Shown here in pieces: positions 11,401 through 23,044 of a DNA stretch of 64,000 bases; the stretch's first letter is position 1; each line of letters begins with the position of its first letter. The stretch covers positions 620,001 through 684,000 of the forward strand of contig NC_066588.1 of assembly GCF_905475345.1 (NCBI RefSeq), given 5' to 3'. A model generated the notes under the pieces. That model did no database searches. It was given only the letters and a program-made list of their open reading frames with translations, and was not told where the DNA came from. This stretch comes from Vespula vulgaris. Its lineage: Eukaryota; Arthropoda; Insecta; Hymenoptera; Vespidae. Both the position numbers and the translations under genes were made by a program.

Positions 11401-12369
11401 ATAGGGAAAATACAGTATAAACGCGACCAATGTGTTCTCTCTTATTAATCGTAGGTGGAATTTGTTTTTTCCATCGCAGGATTCAAGCCAGAAATACTAC
11501 GGCATTGCGAGCACGCGCTACGTGAACTTCCGATCGAAGATCCACGTTTAAAAATGAAGGGCAGATTTTTCTTTGACCCTAACAAGGGAGACAGTAACAA
11601 CAAGTACGAGGAATACCCTTCGAACTCCGTACTCTTGCAGAAAGGCAAGAACAAGATATATTGGGAGGAGGATGACGTGCAACAGTACAACGCGACCGTG
11701 ACGAAGCAAGCCGTGCAAACTCACCAAAAGATTTGTCAGACCGAGGAGATCGAGACCGACACCAAGTACGTGGAAGCGCGCGTCGATATGGTCGATTTCG
11801 AGATGCAAGTGTATCCGGACGACATCGAGGAGGTCGCCAAAGAGGAAAGGAAATCGATCATGGATAGACTCGATTGGAAGATACGAGATAAACATCGAGA
11901 GACGGACGACCTAAGGTGGAGCTTGAGCAATTCGTCGCAGAAACGTCCGTGGAAGAAGGGATCGTCGCCTGGCAGAAGGTCGGCCGAGCGCGAGCATCAT
12001 CTCGAAACCGTACCGTCGCCCGAACATCCATCGAGAAACTTTAAAATGGACTCCCCTATGAGAAGTAGAGACAGCTATTCCAGTCACAGGGGATCGTTTC
12101 GCGATCATTACGACAGATATTCGCCGAATTGCAGACGCTCGACGAACATGGACGATTTTCGCGAGAATAGAAGCGATCGTAGTCACGGCGAAAGCCCGAT
12201 GAAACTGGAGGATTCCGAGGAAGATTCGGACGACACGTTTACATTCCAAAGAGAGATATGGGATTGGTACGGAAGAGGGAAATCGTTGCGAGGGAAGACT
12301 AATGCGACGAGAGGGAAATATTCGGGAGGTAGACCGTATCGCGGACGATGCGCTTTCCACAAGTTCTAA
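8458..12369 (+). CDS. Arginine/serine-rich nuclear protein, 919 aa, family not recognised
   Basis: Six exons, 8458-8774, 9171-9791, 9960-10806, 11026-11080, 11198-11227, 11480-12369, total 2760 nt in frame. Residues 1-105 are acidic (EELQEFLDDDFMEGLNVVDA). Residues about 106-380 are an RS domain with many RRRSP and RSRSxxR units, typical of nuclear-speckle and splicing proteins. A proline-rich segment follows (about 400-600). The C-terminal part opens with FKPEILRHCEHALRELPIED and RLKMKGRFFFDP, contains IYWEEDD, and ends in a basic Gly/Arg tail. No RRM, zinc finger or enzyme motif was seen. A role in pre-mRNA processing is inferred from composition only. The acceptor before 9171 has a poor pyrimidine tract but is the only nearby one that keeps phase. 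I do not recognise the family. Confidence 0.8.
8971..9025. repeat. (TA)n, A-tract and (AAT)n in an intron of the RS-protein gene
   Basis: Consecutive simple repeats occupy the 396-base first intron: (TA)9, a run of A, then (AAT)7. They explain the Leu/Phe/Tyr-rich frames on the minus strand. Confidence 0.9.
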
Positions 12370-13199
12370 TCTCATATAGATTATACGTGTAGTAGAGTAA
12401 ATATATTGGAAACAATTATACTGCGAGGATGCACAGTCCGACGTACGAAATCGATGGTTAACGGTATAAGAGTCGGACTGTGTGTCGTTGTTAAGAAAAA
12501 AAGAAAAAAAAAGAAAAGAAAAGAAAAGTCGTCGCGTACGTTATATATATGTATGTATGTATGTATGTATACGTATACGTATGTATCAACGATTAACTGT
12601 ATCGGTCGGCGACCGACGAGTTCGAGCGTAACATTTTTTCTACGCGCGAAAGACACGCGAACCCGTCGACGAAGTGCGCGCGTGAGTTTTCAAAAGTGCG
12701 AGCGCAGAGAGGGGAAACGCGATTTACTTGCTCTGCACAAAAAAAAGAAAAAAAAAAGAAATACCGTAATACGGTGCCTACGAAAAGCATCGAGTCGCAA
12801 TCCGTTTTTTCGCCATGACTCTTTTTACATTCTTGCGGCTCTTTCGTTTGTTTTTATATCATTTTACCGAAAAGCCAACGCGCGAGAGAAGAACAAAAGT
12901 ACATTTTTCATACCGATCGCTTTTGCGTACGGTCGTCGCAAAAAATCGGTTGCGTCGACGTCTTTCGTGGCTATCGTATGTCGTTCGAAGGAACAGCCAG
13001 GAAAAGCTTTTAGCTTTTCTACCAATGGAAAGATTATGTTTTTTCAAATATACACTTACACCGATGATCCTTTATGCGTTTCGTCAATCATTACGAACCC
13101 CTACGCGATCGATCTACGCGTCGATCGCACAAGTACCAAAATTTCTCTTCTCGTTCCCTATCTCGAAGAATCGAATTAAATTCGAAGCGGTTTGATTCG
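12370..13199. other. 3' flank of the RS-protein gene and spacer to the minibrain promoter
   Basis: The stretch contains A-rich tracts, a short (GTAT)n repeat near 12548-12580 and rising CpG density after 12600. Open frames here (12406-13179 +, 12381-12656 -) are Lys/Arg- or Phe-rich and look spurious. No AATAAA was found right after the RS-protein stop, so its 3' end is undetermined. Confidence 0.45.
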
Positions 13200-13400
13200 C
13201 GCGCGTCTACGTTTCGACGAACGGACGTCACGTAGCGCGCGCGTTTGGACGAATCGGAGGCAAGGAGGAGCGGACCAATAGGAAATCTGCGACGCGTTCG
13301 TCGCGAGAAGGGACGCGATTGGACGAGGTCGCTGATTGGACGAACGCGGCCGAGCGACCGCGAGCAAAGGCGAACGGAGGTTGGTAGAACTCGGACGTCC
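13200..13400 (+). promoter_or_regulatory. Candidate minibrain promoter with three CCAAT boxes
   Basis: A CpG-rich block has CCAAT at 13275-13279 and inverted CCAAT (ATTGG) at 13318-13322 and 13335-13339. Clustered CCAAT boxes are typical NF-Y sites of CpG-rich promoters. The position, at the left edge of the 5-kb CpG island and upstream of the minibrain exons on the plus strand, supports a promoter. The direction and target are inferred, and no TATA box is visible. Confidence 0.45.
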
Positions 13401-13763
13401 CGTAGGAAGACGAGAGTTCGACGAGAAAGAAAGGAAAGAGCGAGGAACGCTAGCGCCAGCGGTCCGCGCGACGGAAATTCGAGGAAACATTCGGCATGGA
13501 TCCAGCTCCATGTTCGGCCGTGAAAGCGATGCGGTGTCCCCGCGGTTAGGGCGTAAGATTCTCGTGTCTTTGGCGAGAACGTGGTGCGTTTTGTACGGGT
13601 CGACCGGCGAATCGGTCGACGTAAAAGGGCGCGCTATCGCACGTAAATCGTATCGGGAGTTCGGTACACGGTGGTGGTGGGTGTGCGCGCGTCGAGGTAG
13701 AGCGGCGTGGCGGAGCGACTCGAGAGACTCGTGGAGAGGAATACGACAAGAGGAAGTAGAAGT

Positions 13764-13891
13764 GGAAGAAGAAGAAGAAGGAGAAGAAGAAGAAGAAGAA
13801 GAAGAAGAAGAGGAGGAGGAGGAGGAGGAGGAGGAGGAAGAGGAAGAAGAAGAAGAAGAAGAAGGTGGTGGTGGTGGAGGAGGAGGAGGTA
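13764..13891. repeat. (GAA/GAG)n passing into (GGT/GGA)n
   Basis: About 128 bases of nearly pure purine trinucleotide repeat. It yields poly-Glu, poly-Arg or poly-Gly in the three forward frames and poly-Leu/Pro on the reverse strand. Confidence 0.95.
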
Positions 13892-14065
13892 GCGGTGTTG
13901 TTGGTCGATTTGGAAGGGAAGGAGGAGGATCGCGAGGTGCCTCGAGAAGAGGAAGGAGAAAAAGAAGGTTTGTCCTCGTCGACGTCCGCTCGTCTTCCTC
14001 GTCACGGCGGGGTACGGTGTCGCGAGACTCATCGTCGGCCGAAGGGCTCGTCGTCGAAGCGTGTC

Positions 14066-14077
14066 ATCGTTGTCGTT

Positions 14078-14125
<48 letters not shown>

Positions 14126-14130
14126 GTCGA
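14066..14130. repeat. (GTC)n trinucleotide repeat
   Basis: Imperfect GTC/GTT units (TCG phase), CpG-bearing. Similar shorter tracts occur at 14311-14338, 15121-15198, 17317-17340 and 17772-17801. Confidence 0.95.
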
Positions 14131-14547
14131 CGGTGACGCCGGCCGCGGCGGCGCGTGGTGCGAGGACGAGGTGAATGCACGGCGGCCGCGGTGTGTGTGT
14201 CAGTGGTGTGCTCTCGTGTCTTCGTCGCTCGTGGAAACCCGCCAAAAGCCGCGGCCGCGAACAAGCACCACTAGGATTAGCAGTGGCGTGTGCGACAGCT
14301 GGACCGAGATCGTCGTCGTCGTCGTCGTCGTCGTTGTCAGTGCAAGCGAACGCGCTGTATCGAAGAAAACCGAAGAGAAGGGAAAAGGACAGCGGAGGAA
14401 AGAAATTGGTAGGACAGAAGTATTCTTGGTATCGGCACGTTGCATCGTATTTCTCGTACGGACGTCGTACCGTTTCGAAAACGGGTATCGTCGCGACGTT
14501 TCTGGACCAAAACTACCGCTACTACGAAGAGCAGTAGCATCGTTAAC

Positions 14548-14619
14548 GGCAGTAGCAGCGGCAACAGCAGCAGTAGCAGTAGTAGTAATAGCAGCAGCAG
14601 CAGCAGCAGCAGCAGCATC
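14548..14619. repeat. (CAG)n repeat
   Basis: CAG/TAG units run through the tract; a second, longer imperfect (AGC)n tract is at 15406-15465. No frame through them shows other coding features. Confidence 0.9.
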
Positions 14620-14765
14620 GGCGGCGTCAGCGCACGACGGTGGCGGCTGCGTTCTGTTATTATTTTGCCGCGGTGCTTTTGACCCTTCGAACCGGGCGAG
14701 TTCATTGCGGCAGTGTCGCGGGGGTGTTTGCCCGACGTCTAGCGCACCACTCGGCAGCAGCAGTA

Positions 14766-14804
<39 letters not shown>
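14766..14804. repeat. (CGG)n repeat, about 13 units
   Basis: A pure CGG run in the middle of the CpG island. CGG runs of this kind in 5' UTRs are known to be length-variable. Confidence 0.9.
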
Positions 14805-14810
<6 letters not shown>

Positions 14811-15136
14811 GCAGTGGCGCCAGAGGACGACGTCGCGCGAGCGCGTCCGCTCGCACTCGCGCTCCTTTTGCATCTTTCACCTCCTCGTGCCCGATAACCT
14901 ATCGGGTGATCGCGCGAGAGAGCGCCGCCTCGAGAGTAGAAGAGGAGCCGTCTCTTTATCTTCTCCTCTTTCTCTCTCTCTTTCTCTCTCTCTCTCCTCT
15001 CTCTCCGCTCCTTCCTCGAGACGACGCAAGCACCGCGGTGAGAAAGGTGCGCTGCGGAGTACCACGTGATACGGTACAACACCTCTTCGCCTTCTCTTTG
15101 TTTTCCTTCTTGCTCTTTTTGCCGTCGTCGTCGTCT

Positions 15137-15167
<31 letters not shown>

Positions 15168-16147
15168 TATTATTATCGTCGTTGTTGTTGTCATCTTTAA
15201 CAGCAGTGATAACGGTAGCAGCGTGAACGTCACTCGACAACGACGCATCGAGATCGTTCGTATCGTAATTTTCGAAGCGCGTTAAACGCACGAAAAACAA
15301 AGAGAGGCAACGTCGATGATATCGTCTGTTCTCTCGTAAAGAGTACGACGACGACGACGAGACAGCAACAACGCAACGCGGCAACAAAAGCCGAAAGCTA
15401 TCGGAAGCAACAGCAGCAGCAGCAGCCGCAGCAGCAGCAGCAGTAGCAGTAGCAGTAGCAGTAGCAACGAGAAAAGCGAGGGAAGGAAGGCACGAGACGC
15501 GTCGCGCTCGGGAGTGTCCGCCGCGTGCGTCGGTGATCGGCGAAGAAAGGAAGAGAGAGAGAGAGAGAGAGAGATAGAGGGAGGGGGAGGGGAGGGAGGA
15601 AGATAGAAGGGGGACAAGGAAGAAGGAAAGAAGCGAGAGAACCATCCTCGCTAGCACTCTCTCTCTCTCGCGCGAGCGCGAGCGTTGGAAGAAGCAGGCA
15701 GGAAGGACGTCGTTAACGGCTCCGCGACGCGCGTTGTTTCATCGTCGACGTCGTCTCAACGTCGTCGACGTCGCTGACGTCAGATCCCGCGAGTTCCACG
15801 TGCGCGCGTGCTACTCGTGTTTGCTAGTGTCCTCGTCGTCGTGTCGTCGTCGTGTCGTCGTGTGTCGCGTATCCGAGTCGCTCGATCTGTCAGCGGCACG
15901 CCGTTTTCGTCGTGTATATCGACGTCGCGTGGTTCGTGGAAGGAGAAGACGGAAGTCGGACATTTTAAACGCGACGACGAAGGTACACACAGGTGTCCAC
16001 GTGCTACGTTAACGCGCGACAGGAATAGAGCGGCGGAGAACGATATCGAAGGAAACAGTTTCTACCGACGGTTATTCGATTTCATGGCTACGACCTGATT
16101 ATTTCTTCGTCGAGGCTCGATCGGACAAAAGGAAAGGCAAGTAAGCA

Positions 16148-16316
16148 AACAGGCGAGCGAGCGAACGAACGAACGAATGAACGAATAAGCGAGCGAACGA
16201 GCGAGCGAGAGAACGAACGAGCGAACGAGCGAGCGAGCGAGCGAGCGAGAGAACGAACGAACGAGCGAACGAACGAACGAGCGAACGAGCGAACGAGCGA
16301 GCGAGCGGGCGGGCAG
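16148..16316. repeat. (CGAA/CGAG)n tetranucleotide tract
   Basis: About 170 bases of interspersed CGAA and CGAG units. On the reverse strand it gives Arg-Ser-Leu-Ala repeats that mimic an RS-like protein in all three frames, a sign that it is a simple repeat. Confidence 0.9.
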
Positions 16317-17772
16317 GCAGAAAGAGAGCCGCGAAACAAGAGGGGTAGGAGTGAGCACGGTGTGCGCAACGGTGTGTCGTGTTCGGAGGAAGGGAGAGCG
16401 AAGAAGAAATCGGGACTTTCGGTGCGCGTCGCGCGCCTTGACCAAGCGTGCGACAAAGAAAGAGAAGGAGAAGGAGGAGGAGGAGGTGGTGGCGAAGGAA
16501 GCGGGGAGGGAGAAGAGAGGAAAGCACCGTCCGAAGGCCGAGCGTGTGTGACAGTTCGCCTTCCGTGGTCCGACTCCTTCGCGTTTCGTGGCGACGTATC
16601 GCCTTTTTCTCCGCCTTGTGTTTTTCCACTTCCGCGTGTTGCGTGTGCGTGTGTGCGTGCGTGCGTGCGTGCGTGCGTATGCGTGCGTGTGTCCGATCCA
16701 CCCCCTCCGTCTTACATCTTGTTTTCTTTTTCCTCCCTTCTTACGTTCCTAGTGTCAGCACTGCCAGCAAGCTAGTGTGCCGCTGTTGTCGTCGGTAAAG
16801 TGCTTCGCAAAGAGAGAGAAAGATATATATATATATATATTATTCACATATACACGCGCATACGTATATACGTGCTATATTATTATTATATTTCGGTGAG
16901 ACAGGCGCGCGTGGCCTCGAGCGTCGTCGCGTGTGTTAGTGGAAGAAGAGGAAGACGACGAAGGAGGAAAGAGGAGAGGAAAGAACGAAGGGGAACTGGC
17001 GGAGGTGGTGGTGGTGGTGGAGGTGGAGAAAGTGGAGGAGAAGAAGAAGAAAAAGAAGCAAGGTGCTGGTGGACGACGCCTCTCGAGTCTTCTTCGTCGA
17101 GCACCACCGAGGTATCTTCCTTTCTTCTTTTTTCCTTTTCCTATCTTTCCTTCTCTCTTCCTACTTCCTGCATACGCACGCTCGCTCGCTCGCTCGCTCG
17201 CGTACGAACCGTTCGTCGTACTGGTACGCGAAGCCGACCGCGTGTTTTCCTCTGTAATATATACGACGTACGTACGTAGGCGAAGGAACGCGCGCGCTCT
17301 CGTGCGGCACTAACCGTTGCCGTCGTCGTCGTCGTCGTCGCTGTGTCGTGTCGTGTCGTGTCGTCTCGTCTCCGTCGCCGTCGTCGAGTTGAGGTTAGGT
17401 CTGCCAACGGACGAATCGCTATCGTGCTGCGTATTTCGAGGCATACGTATCGAAGTGGACGATCGAACGAAGAGTGGAGAAGCGCGTGCGACTCCGCTCC
17501 TATGCGCGATCCTTTCCTACGGTAAACTTCCGTTCGTACTCTCTCTCTCTCTCTCTCTCTCTCTTTTTCTCTCTCGTGTTTTACGTTTCTACGTCTTTCT
17601 CTCTTCCGCCGACAAACTGTGAAGTTTCATCTTACTCTCGTCTTTTTCCTTCCCCTTCGGTTGATTCGACGGGCCAAAGTGTCGTCGTTGTGTCGTGTCG
17701 TCGCGCACACCGCATGAAATCTCGAACGACACGTTCGCGAGTTTGGGTGAAAGTTCGAGAGTGTGCGCCGTT

Positions 17773-17803
<31 letters not shown>

Positions 17804-17829
17804 CTGCTGTGTCTGCTGCTTTGCCGTGC

Positions 17830-17905
17830 TGCTGTTGCTGCTGTTACTGTTATTGCTACTGCTACTGCTACTGCTACTGCTACTGCTACTGCTACTGCTA
17901 CTGCT
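17830..17905. repeat. (CTACTG)n hexanucleotide tract
   Basis: Repeated CTACTG units follow a short CTG run. The tract ends 11 bases before the inverted repeat at 17916-17949. Confidence 0.9.
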
Positions 17906-17915
17906 GCTACCTTCA

Positions 17916-17949
17916 GAGGTTAAGTCACTGTCCGTCAGAACTTAACCTC
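17916..17949. repeat. Perfect 10-bp inverted repeat (hairpin)
   Basis: GAGGTTAAGT (17916-17925) and its exact reverse complement ACTTAACCTC (17940-17949) flank a 14-base loop. GTTAAGT inside the left arm resembles a splice donor. Confidence 0.7.
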
Positions 17950-18157
17950 AAAAATTATCGATGGAACGTCGTGCCTTCGTACTTTAACCGTCGTCGTTGT
18001 TCTCCTCGGTGTCGGGCGATACGTCTCGATCTTTCCTTGCATATTTTTCTTTCTTTTTTTATATATATTTTTTTCTCCCCCCTCTAGCAAAGAACGATAA
18101 AACCATCCTCGTGAGATTCTACGCTCTTTCGTATTGTCGCGCAATCGTATGCGCGCG

Positions 18158-18191
<34 letters not shown>

Positions 18192-20270
18192 AAGTCGCAC
18201 GTAGCAAATATGTATGTACGTCGTCGAAGCTTCCTGTGTCGTTGATAGATCTCTCCTTATCGACGCCGTGCGCGTCTCGATCTAGACGAATACCGTTCGA
18301 AACTCTTTCCTCGATCTTTCCTGTTTTCTTTTATTTTTCTCTTTCTTTTTTTTTCCTACTTTGGAAGCAACTTCTCTCTTTGTCGTCGTTCGTTCGTCTT
18401 TCGTTCGTTGTTTCACGTCGAACGTTACTTTTCGAACATCGATCTCTCGATAGCGATAGCTTTCGTTGTAACGATAATGAGAATATTCCCCGACGTGGAT
18501 GAGTCACGCACGTGGCGCCATTAGAGGAAAGAAAAATGGAGTACGACGTGTACCGCGTGTCATGCCGCTGTTCGAAGAGGACTCGTTAGCGTTTTATATA
18601 TATATATATACATAAAAAAATCCAACTTCGAAATTTCCTCGCGCGCTCGAAGATATCGACGATACGAGGGTGAGTCATCGACCGTTGTCATCTTCGACGA
18701 CATTTTATTCATCGATGTCGGAAAATAACGTTTCGTACGTTAATGAAAAAAGAAACGACAGACCACGAAAAAAGTACAGACGAGTATATCCGCAACTTTG
18801 CGTTGAACGCTTCGTTCTAAAGCATCACGAATTAAAAATAATTTCGCTCGGTGATAATTACGTATCGATTCGGTCTTTTGTGATATTTTTGTCTCTCCTT
18901 CTCTTTCTAAAATGCATCATCGAAAATGGAGAAAGGAAACAAAAAAAAAAAAAGAGGAAATTTTGATTAGTCGGAAGAAAGTGATACGTATTATTCGAAC
19001 GATGCGCTTCGGTTTTTCGATGCTTAATGCGCGAATTCCTTTCTCTGTTATTCGACACCTCGACGTAAGGTAAAGAAGCCGCTTTCTTAAGCGGCCAGAC
19101 CGCACCGGTTTCGTAAGCGAGAATGACCGGAACGTAATCGGATTAACTTTTTCTTCTTCGTTTGAATTTACCGCCTATCGGGGCGCGGGTCACGTGATCG
19201 CGGGGATCGCGCGAATTTTCAAACTATCCCGAACGTTTCCCACGCACTTTGTTCCTTCGAAAGAAAAATCGTTCGACGCGTTCGAACGAAGAAAGCGATA
19301 ACGAGGAATCGATTCGATCGTGTAAACGTCATTATTCGTATATCGACGAACTTTCTAACCTCCTCTTCCACCTCCGCGACCCCTCCTCGTTCGTTCGACG
19401 AAGACGCAACGGTTTTTCAAAAGCGTCATCGACTCTTGTCAAATTTGTCGTTCGAACGAGAATATCCTGAAACTCTCGTCGTCGAAGGAAAGCTACTACC
19501 TACCCCCCGTGCCTCGCATTCCTCGTAATTTCGGTTCGCGTTTGACCCGCAAAGCGTGCCGAGAGGTGGATCGATTAAGAGAGAACGACGATAGGTCAGT
19601 TACGTACGAGATTTACATGCCCCAGCTTCCGCGTGATCCATCCGTCGTCCCTGTCTCCCCCTCCTCTCTTTCTCTCCTCTCCTCTCCTCTCCTCTCCCTT
19701 CCGTTTTCCCTCTGTGCTTTATCGGAGAGATTCGACCGCGAACTACGCGCCTTTTTTTCAACGAACAATGTTCAAGGTCACGATTAAATATAGAACCGAA
19801 GCTCTTCTCTCCTTTATCATCGTTCCGAGTCGTAAAAAGAAAAAAGAAAAGAAAAGAAAAATTCATTTACAAAACGCACGAGGAACGTTCGTTCGGATCT
19901 TATCGTTTCTCTCGTGTATATGCGTATTCGTCGATGAGTTTGTACCAAGCTTTGGTTGGACATTTTTGAAGGGTTCGTTTTGCTCTTTGCTTGCAAGTAC
20001 ATTATCGACATACGGAATGTAGTCGTACGCGGAAACACGGCGCTTCTAATAATAGGCGACACGTTCCACGACGTCACTTATTGGTCGGCTTTACTTAGTC
20101 CTCTGGAGAGAGAGAAAGAGATATGTATATACACGCGCGTCCCGCGTCTACGCTCGTATAGCGTGTACGTAACGATATGACGCTTATTGCGGAGTCGCGT
20201 TTCATCCAATGAAAGAAACTTTGACTTGAATTAGCGATTTTGTGATCGAAGGTCGATAGAGGAAACTAGA

Positions 20271-20273
<3 letters not shown>

Positions 20274-20323
<50 letters not shown>

Positions 20324-20472
20324 TAAAAAAATATGGCCGTCGTACCGTCCACTATTTTTCTTACTTTTTTCGAACTCGAGCTTCCAGTCACGTGGTATTG
20401 TTTACCAACGTCGATCAATCGCGCTGAGACCACACTGTCGCCACTATCTGTCTCTGTCTCTCTCTCTCTCTG

Positions 20473-20530
<58 letters not shown>
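20274..20530. repeat. Complementary (GA)n and (CT)n tracts
   Basis: (GA)n at about 20274-20320 and a (CT)-rich tract at about 20457-20530 lie about 136 bases apart on the same strand. They could pair in a transcript. Confidence 0.85.
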
Positions 20531-20533
<3 letters not shown>

Positions 20534-20872
20534 CGACGTTAATCCTCAAACGAAGAGGAATTGCAATTTGTTTGTAATTTATTTTCGCTCGATACCGATC
20601 GCGTAAGTTAATCGTCGTGGCCCCGCTCGCTAGAACGAACGATGGAGGAGTAATGTAAACGCGTAATTAACGGGAAGCTTGTATATATACGAACGCAAAC
20701 TCTTTGTCTTTCTCATTCTCGTTGTTTATCCTATTGTTAAGAAAAGTCACGTGGCGCAGTGCGCGCTAGAGCCAATAATCATTAGTCAACGTTGTTTTCA
20801 ATATCGTCGCAACGTCCTGTTGCGTGTCTCTAGGAGCGAGTTGGTGTCTGCGTGTGCGTGTGTGGTGTGTGT

Positions 20873-20975
<103 letters not shown>

Positions 20976-21334
20976 GGATAAAGATAGAAAGAGGGATAGG
21001 TAGGTAGATAAATAGATAAAGACAGAGAGAAGCCGCGAGGTCGCGAGTAGTAGCAGCAGCACCACCAATGGCAGCAGATGTCGATAGGCGACGAATAGAA
21101 AGGTACTGCGGGAGAGAGTGAGAGAGAAAAAGAGAAAGAGTTACGTGCAGACGACACAGTGCCGAATGGGTATCTTCTTTCTTTGTCGAGAGGAACGCGC
21201 CGACGAAACAAAGCGGAAGCGCGGCACGCGTATCGTTTCGCGCCTATATCGTTCGTTCGTTCGTTCGTCGTTCGTTCGTCGTTCGTTCGTCGAGAGAGCG
21301 AGCGAGAGAGAGACAAAGAGTATGCGTATGGTAT

Positions 21335-21369
<35 letters not shown>

Positions 21370-22560
21370 CGTAGATTTAATCTCACGGATTTCATCCCAT
21401 TACTCGACCCTTTATTTCTACCATTAACATCGTTATCACAGGTGACGATCAAAAGGTATTATCCATCTCTCTTCTTTTTTATGTGATAATCTCGCGTCGT
21501 CCTTCGCTCGAGAAATAGAAAAGTGTGCGTTAATAAAATAAAGCAAATGATCAAAACAGACGACGACAACGACGACGACGACGACGACGACCGGAATCGT
21601 CGGTTCTCTCTCGAGAAAATCGTTTTCTCGTCTCAACTCTCGATCGAAACGAAAAAAAAAAAAAAAGAAAATACAACAAGAGGGAGAAGAAAAAGAAAAC
21701 TATACGTTCGAAATGCCATACGATCATTGAAATGCGTGGGATCTCTACTATTTCGTTTTTTTATGCTTTCTCGTGGTGTGACGTCCCTCTCTCTATAAGG
21801 TGAAAGAAGAAAGAGAAACGAAGACCATCTGCCTCGAACGTTCTCATCCTTTTTTTTTTTTTTCTTCTTAATCCTCATACTTCTTTTCATATCGCACGAA
21901 ATGGACCGCTAACTCGATTTACCTGCCGGTGAAATTTTTTTTTCTTTTCTTTTCTTTTCTTTTCTTTTCTTTTTTCTCTTCCCTTCCATCTTCCTCTCTC
22001 TTGCAGTCTTTATGCTTTACTTCGTTTTCCTTTACGCACTTTTGCCCCTATCTTTTCTCGCCTCGTTACAACGAATTCTCCGTTATCGAGAGATCAGATA
22101 TGTATTTCGTAAAAAGCACTCGCAATCATCTATCTGTTCAGCGCCACTGTGCCGGACGCCATCGCGTCGCGTCACCTGATGAGCGCGCCCGCGAACGCGG
22201 AAAATTCAAAATCTAACCGGAGGATCTCGCTTTGCCGATATTAAAGGGCCTTGCCTGCCCTTCCCTTTGTCAACGATAACTTTCTGTCATTCTCTACGCG
22301 ACAAAGGATACGTTACGTGCAATTTTTACAAGCTTTCACGATCTTCTTTCGTATTTTGTTTTGAGACATGAAAACTAATTAGAGAGAGGGAGAGGAAGAG
22401 AGAAATAGAGAGAAGAAAAATAGTAGACAGACTTTGACCGCTAATTTTACGTGTGTCTGTATATGTGTATATATATGTATACATATATATATATATATAT
22501 TGATGAAACGATCATGGAAGCTCGATTCATCGATCGACGTCGATCGTGATTCACGAGTAA

Positions 22561-22602
22561 CGCGTTGCGTATAAGTTTAACCACTTTTGGGAACGCAACG
22601 CG
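22561..22602. repeat. Perfect 10-bp inverted repeat in noncoding DNA
   Basis: CGCGTTGCGT (22561-22570) and ACGCAACGCG (22593-22602) are exact reverse complements around a 22-base loop. The arms are CpG-rich in an otherwise A+T-rich neighbourhood. Confidence 0.7.
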
Positions 22603-23007
22603 CTGACATGCGACATAAAAAGAACATGGAAACACTACTATTCAAGGAAACAAGATGAACCGTGTGTAACTTGCACTTATTTGAAAGGAATTTGAACGAA
22701 ATAAAAAATTGATGCGAATTATCGCTATATAATCACTCTCTGTTATATTACACGGTCCAGCTTGTAAAGAAAATTGGTAAAAGATGGGTAAAAGATGGTG
22801 AAAAGATGGTGAAAAGATGTTGGATGAATTAAAAGTGCGTAAAAGAGTACTGAGAACGCCGGACCGACGATAACTGCTTGGTGAGATCGACCTTTCGTTC
22901 GATATACATTTTACTCGCCATTTCTGGTCCATTTGTTAAATATAGATCGAAGTTTGCCAGCGAAGAAAGGGAAAGAAGATGGAGATCTTAAAACGAAAGA
23001 CTCGCTT

Positions 23008-23044
<37 letters not shown>

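Larger units (their letters stand above)
13400..18189 (+). other. CpG-rich, repeat-packed island; probable 5' noncoding exon(s) of minibrain
   Basis: Very CpG-rich sequence interrupted by trinucleotide and tetranucleotide repeats. Long open frames exist on both strands but translate to homopolymers (poly-Glu, poly-Val, poly-Ser, poly-Leu, poly-Ala) and none shows a domain. A strong donor, CTCG followed by GTAAGT, is at 18190-18195, and an acceptor with a good pyrimidine tract ends at 23932, so a noncoding first exon here spliced to 23933 is plausible. The exact exon limits are unknown. Confidence 0.4.

Noticed and set aside
12406..13179. 257-codon plus-strand frame after the RS-protein gene
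   Set aside because: Lys/Arg-rich from A-rich and GTAT repeats, not homologous to anything recognised; probably 3' flank.
14200..14880. 226-codon minus-strand frame with Pro, Ala and Thr runs
   Set aside because: Pure repeat translation, no domain; the opposite strand is equally open.
13336..15657. Large overlapping open frames on both strands (up to 453 codons)
   Set aside because: They translate CpG-rich trinucleotide repeats into homopolymers in every frame; no domain, signal or plausible splice-supported coding sequence.
16148..16316. CRISPR-like array of regular units
   Set aside because: Four-base units without spacers; a simple eukaryotic tetranucleotide repeat.
16099..16701. Minus-strand Arg-Ser-Leu-Ala frames resembling an RS protein
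   Set aside because: Present in all three frames because of the CGAA/CGAG tetranucleotide repeat; not a protein signal.
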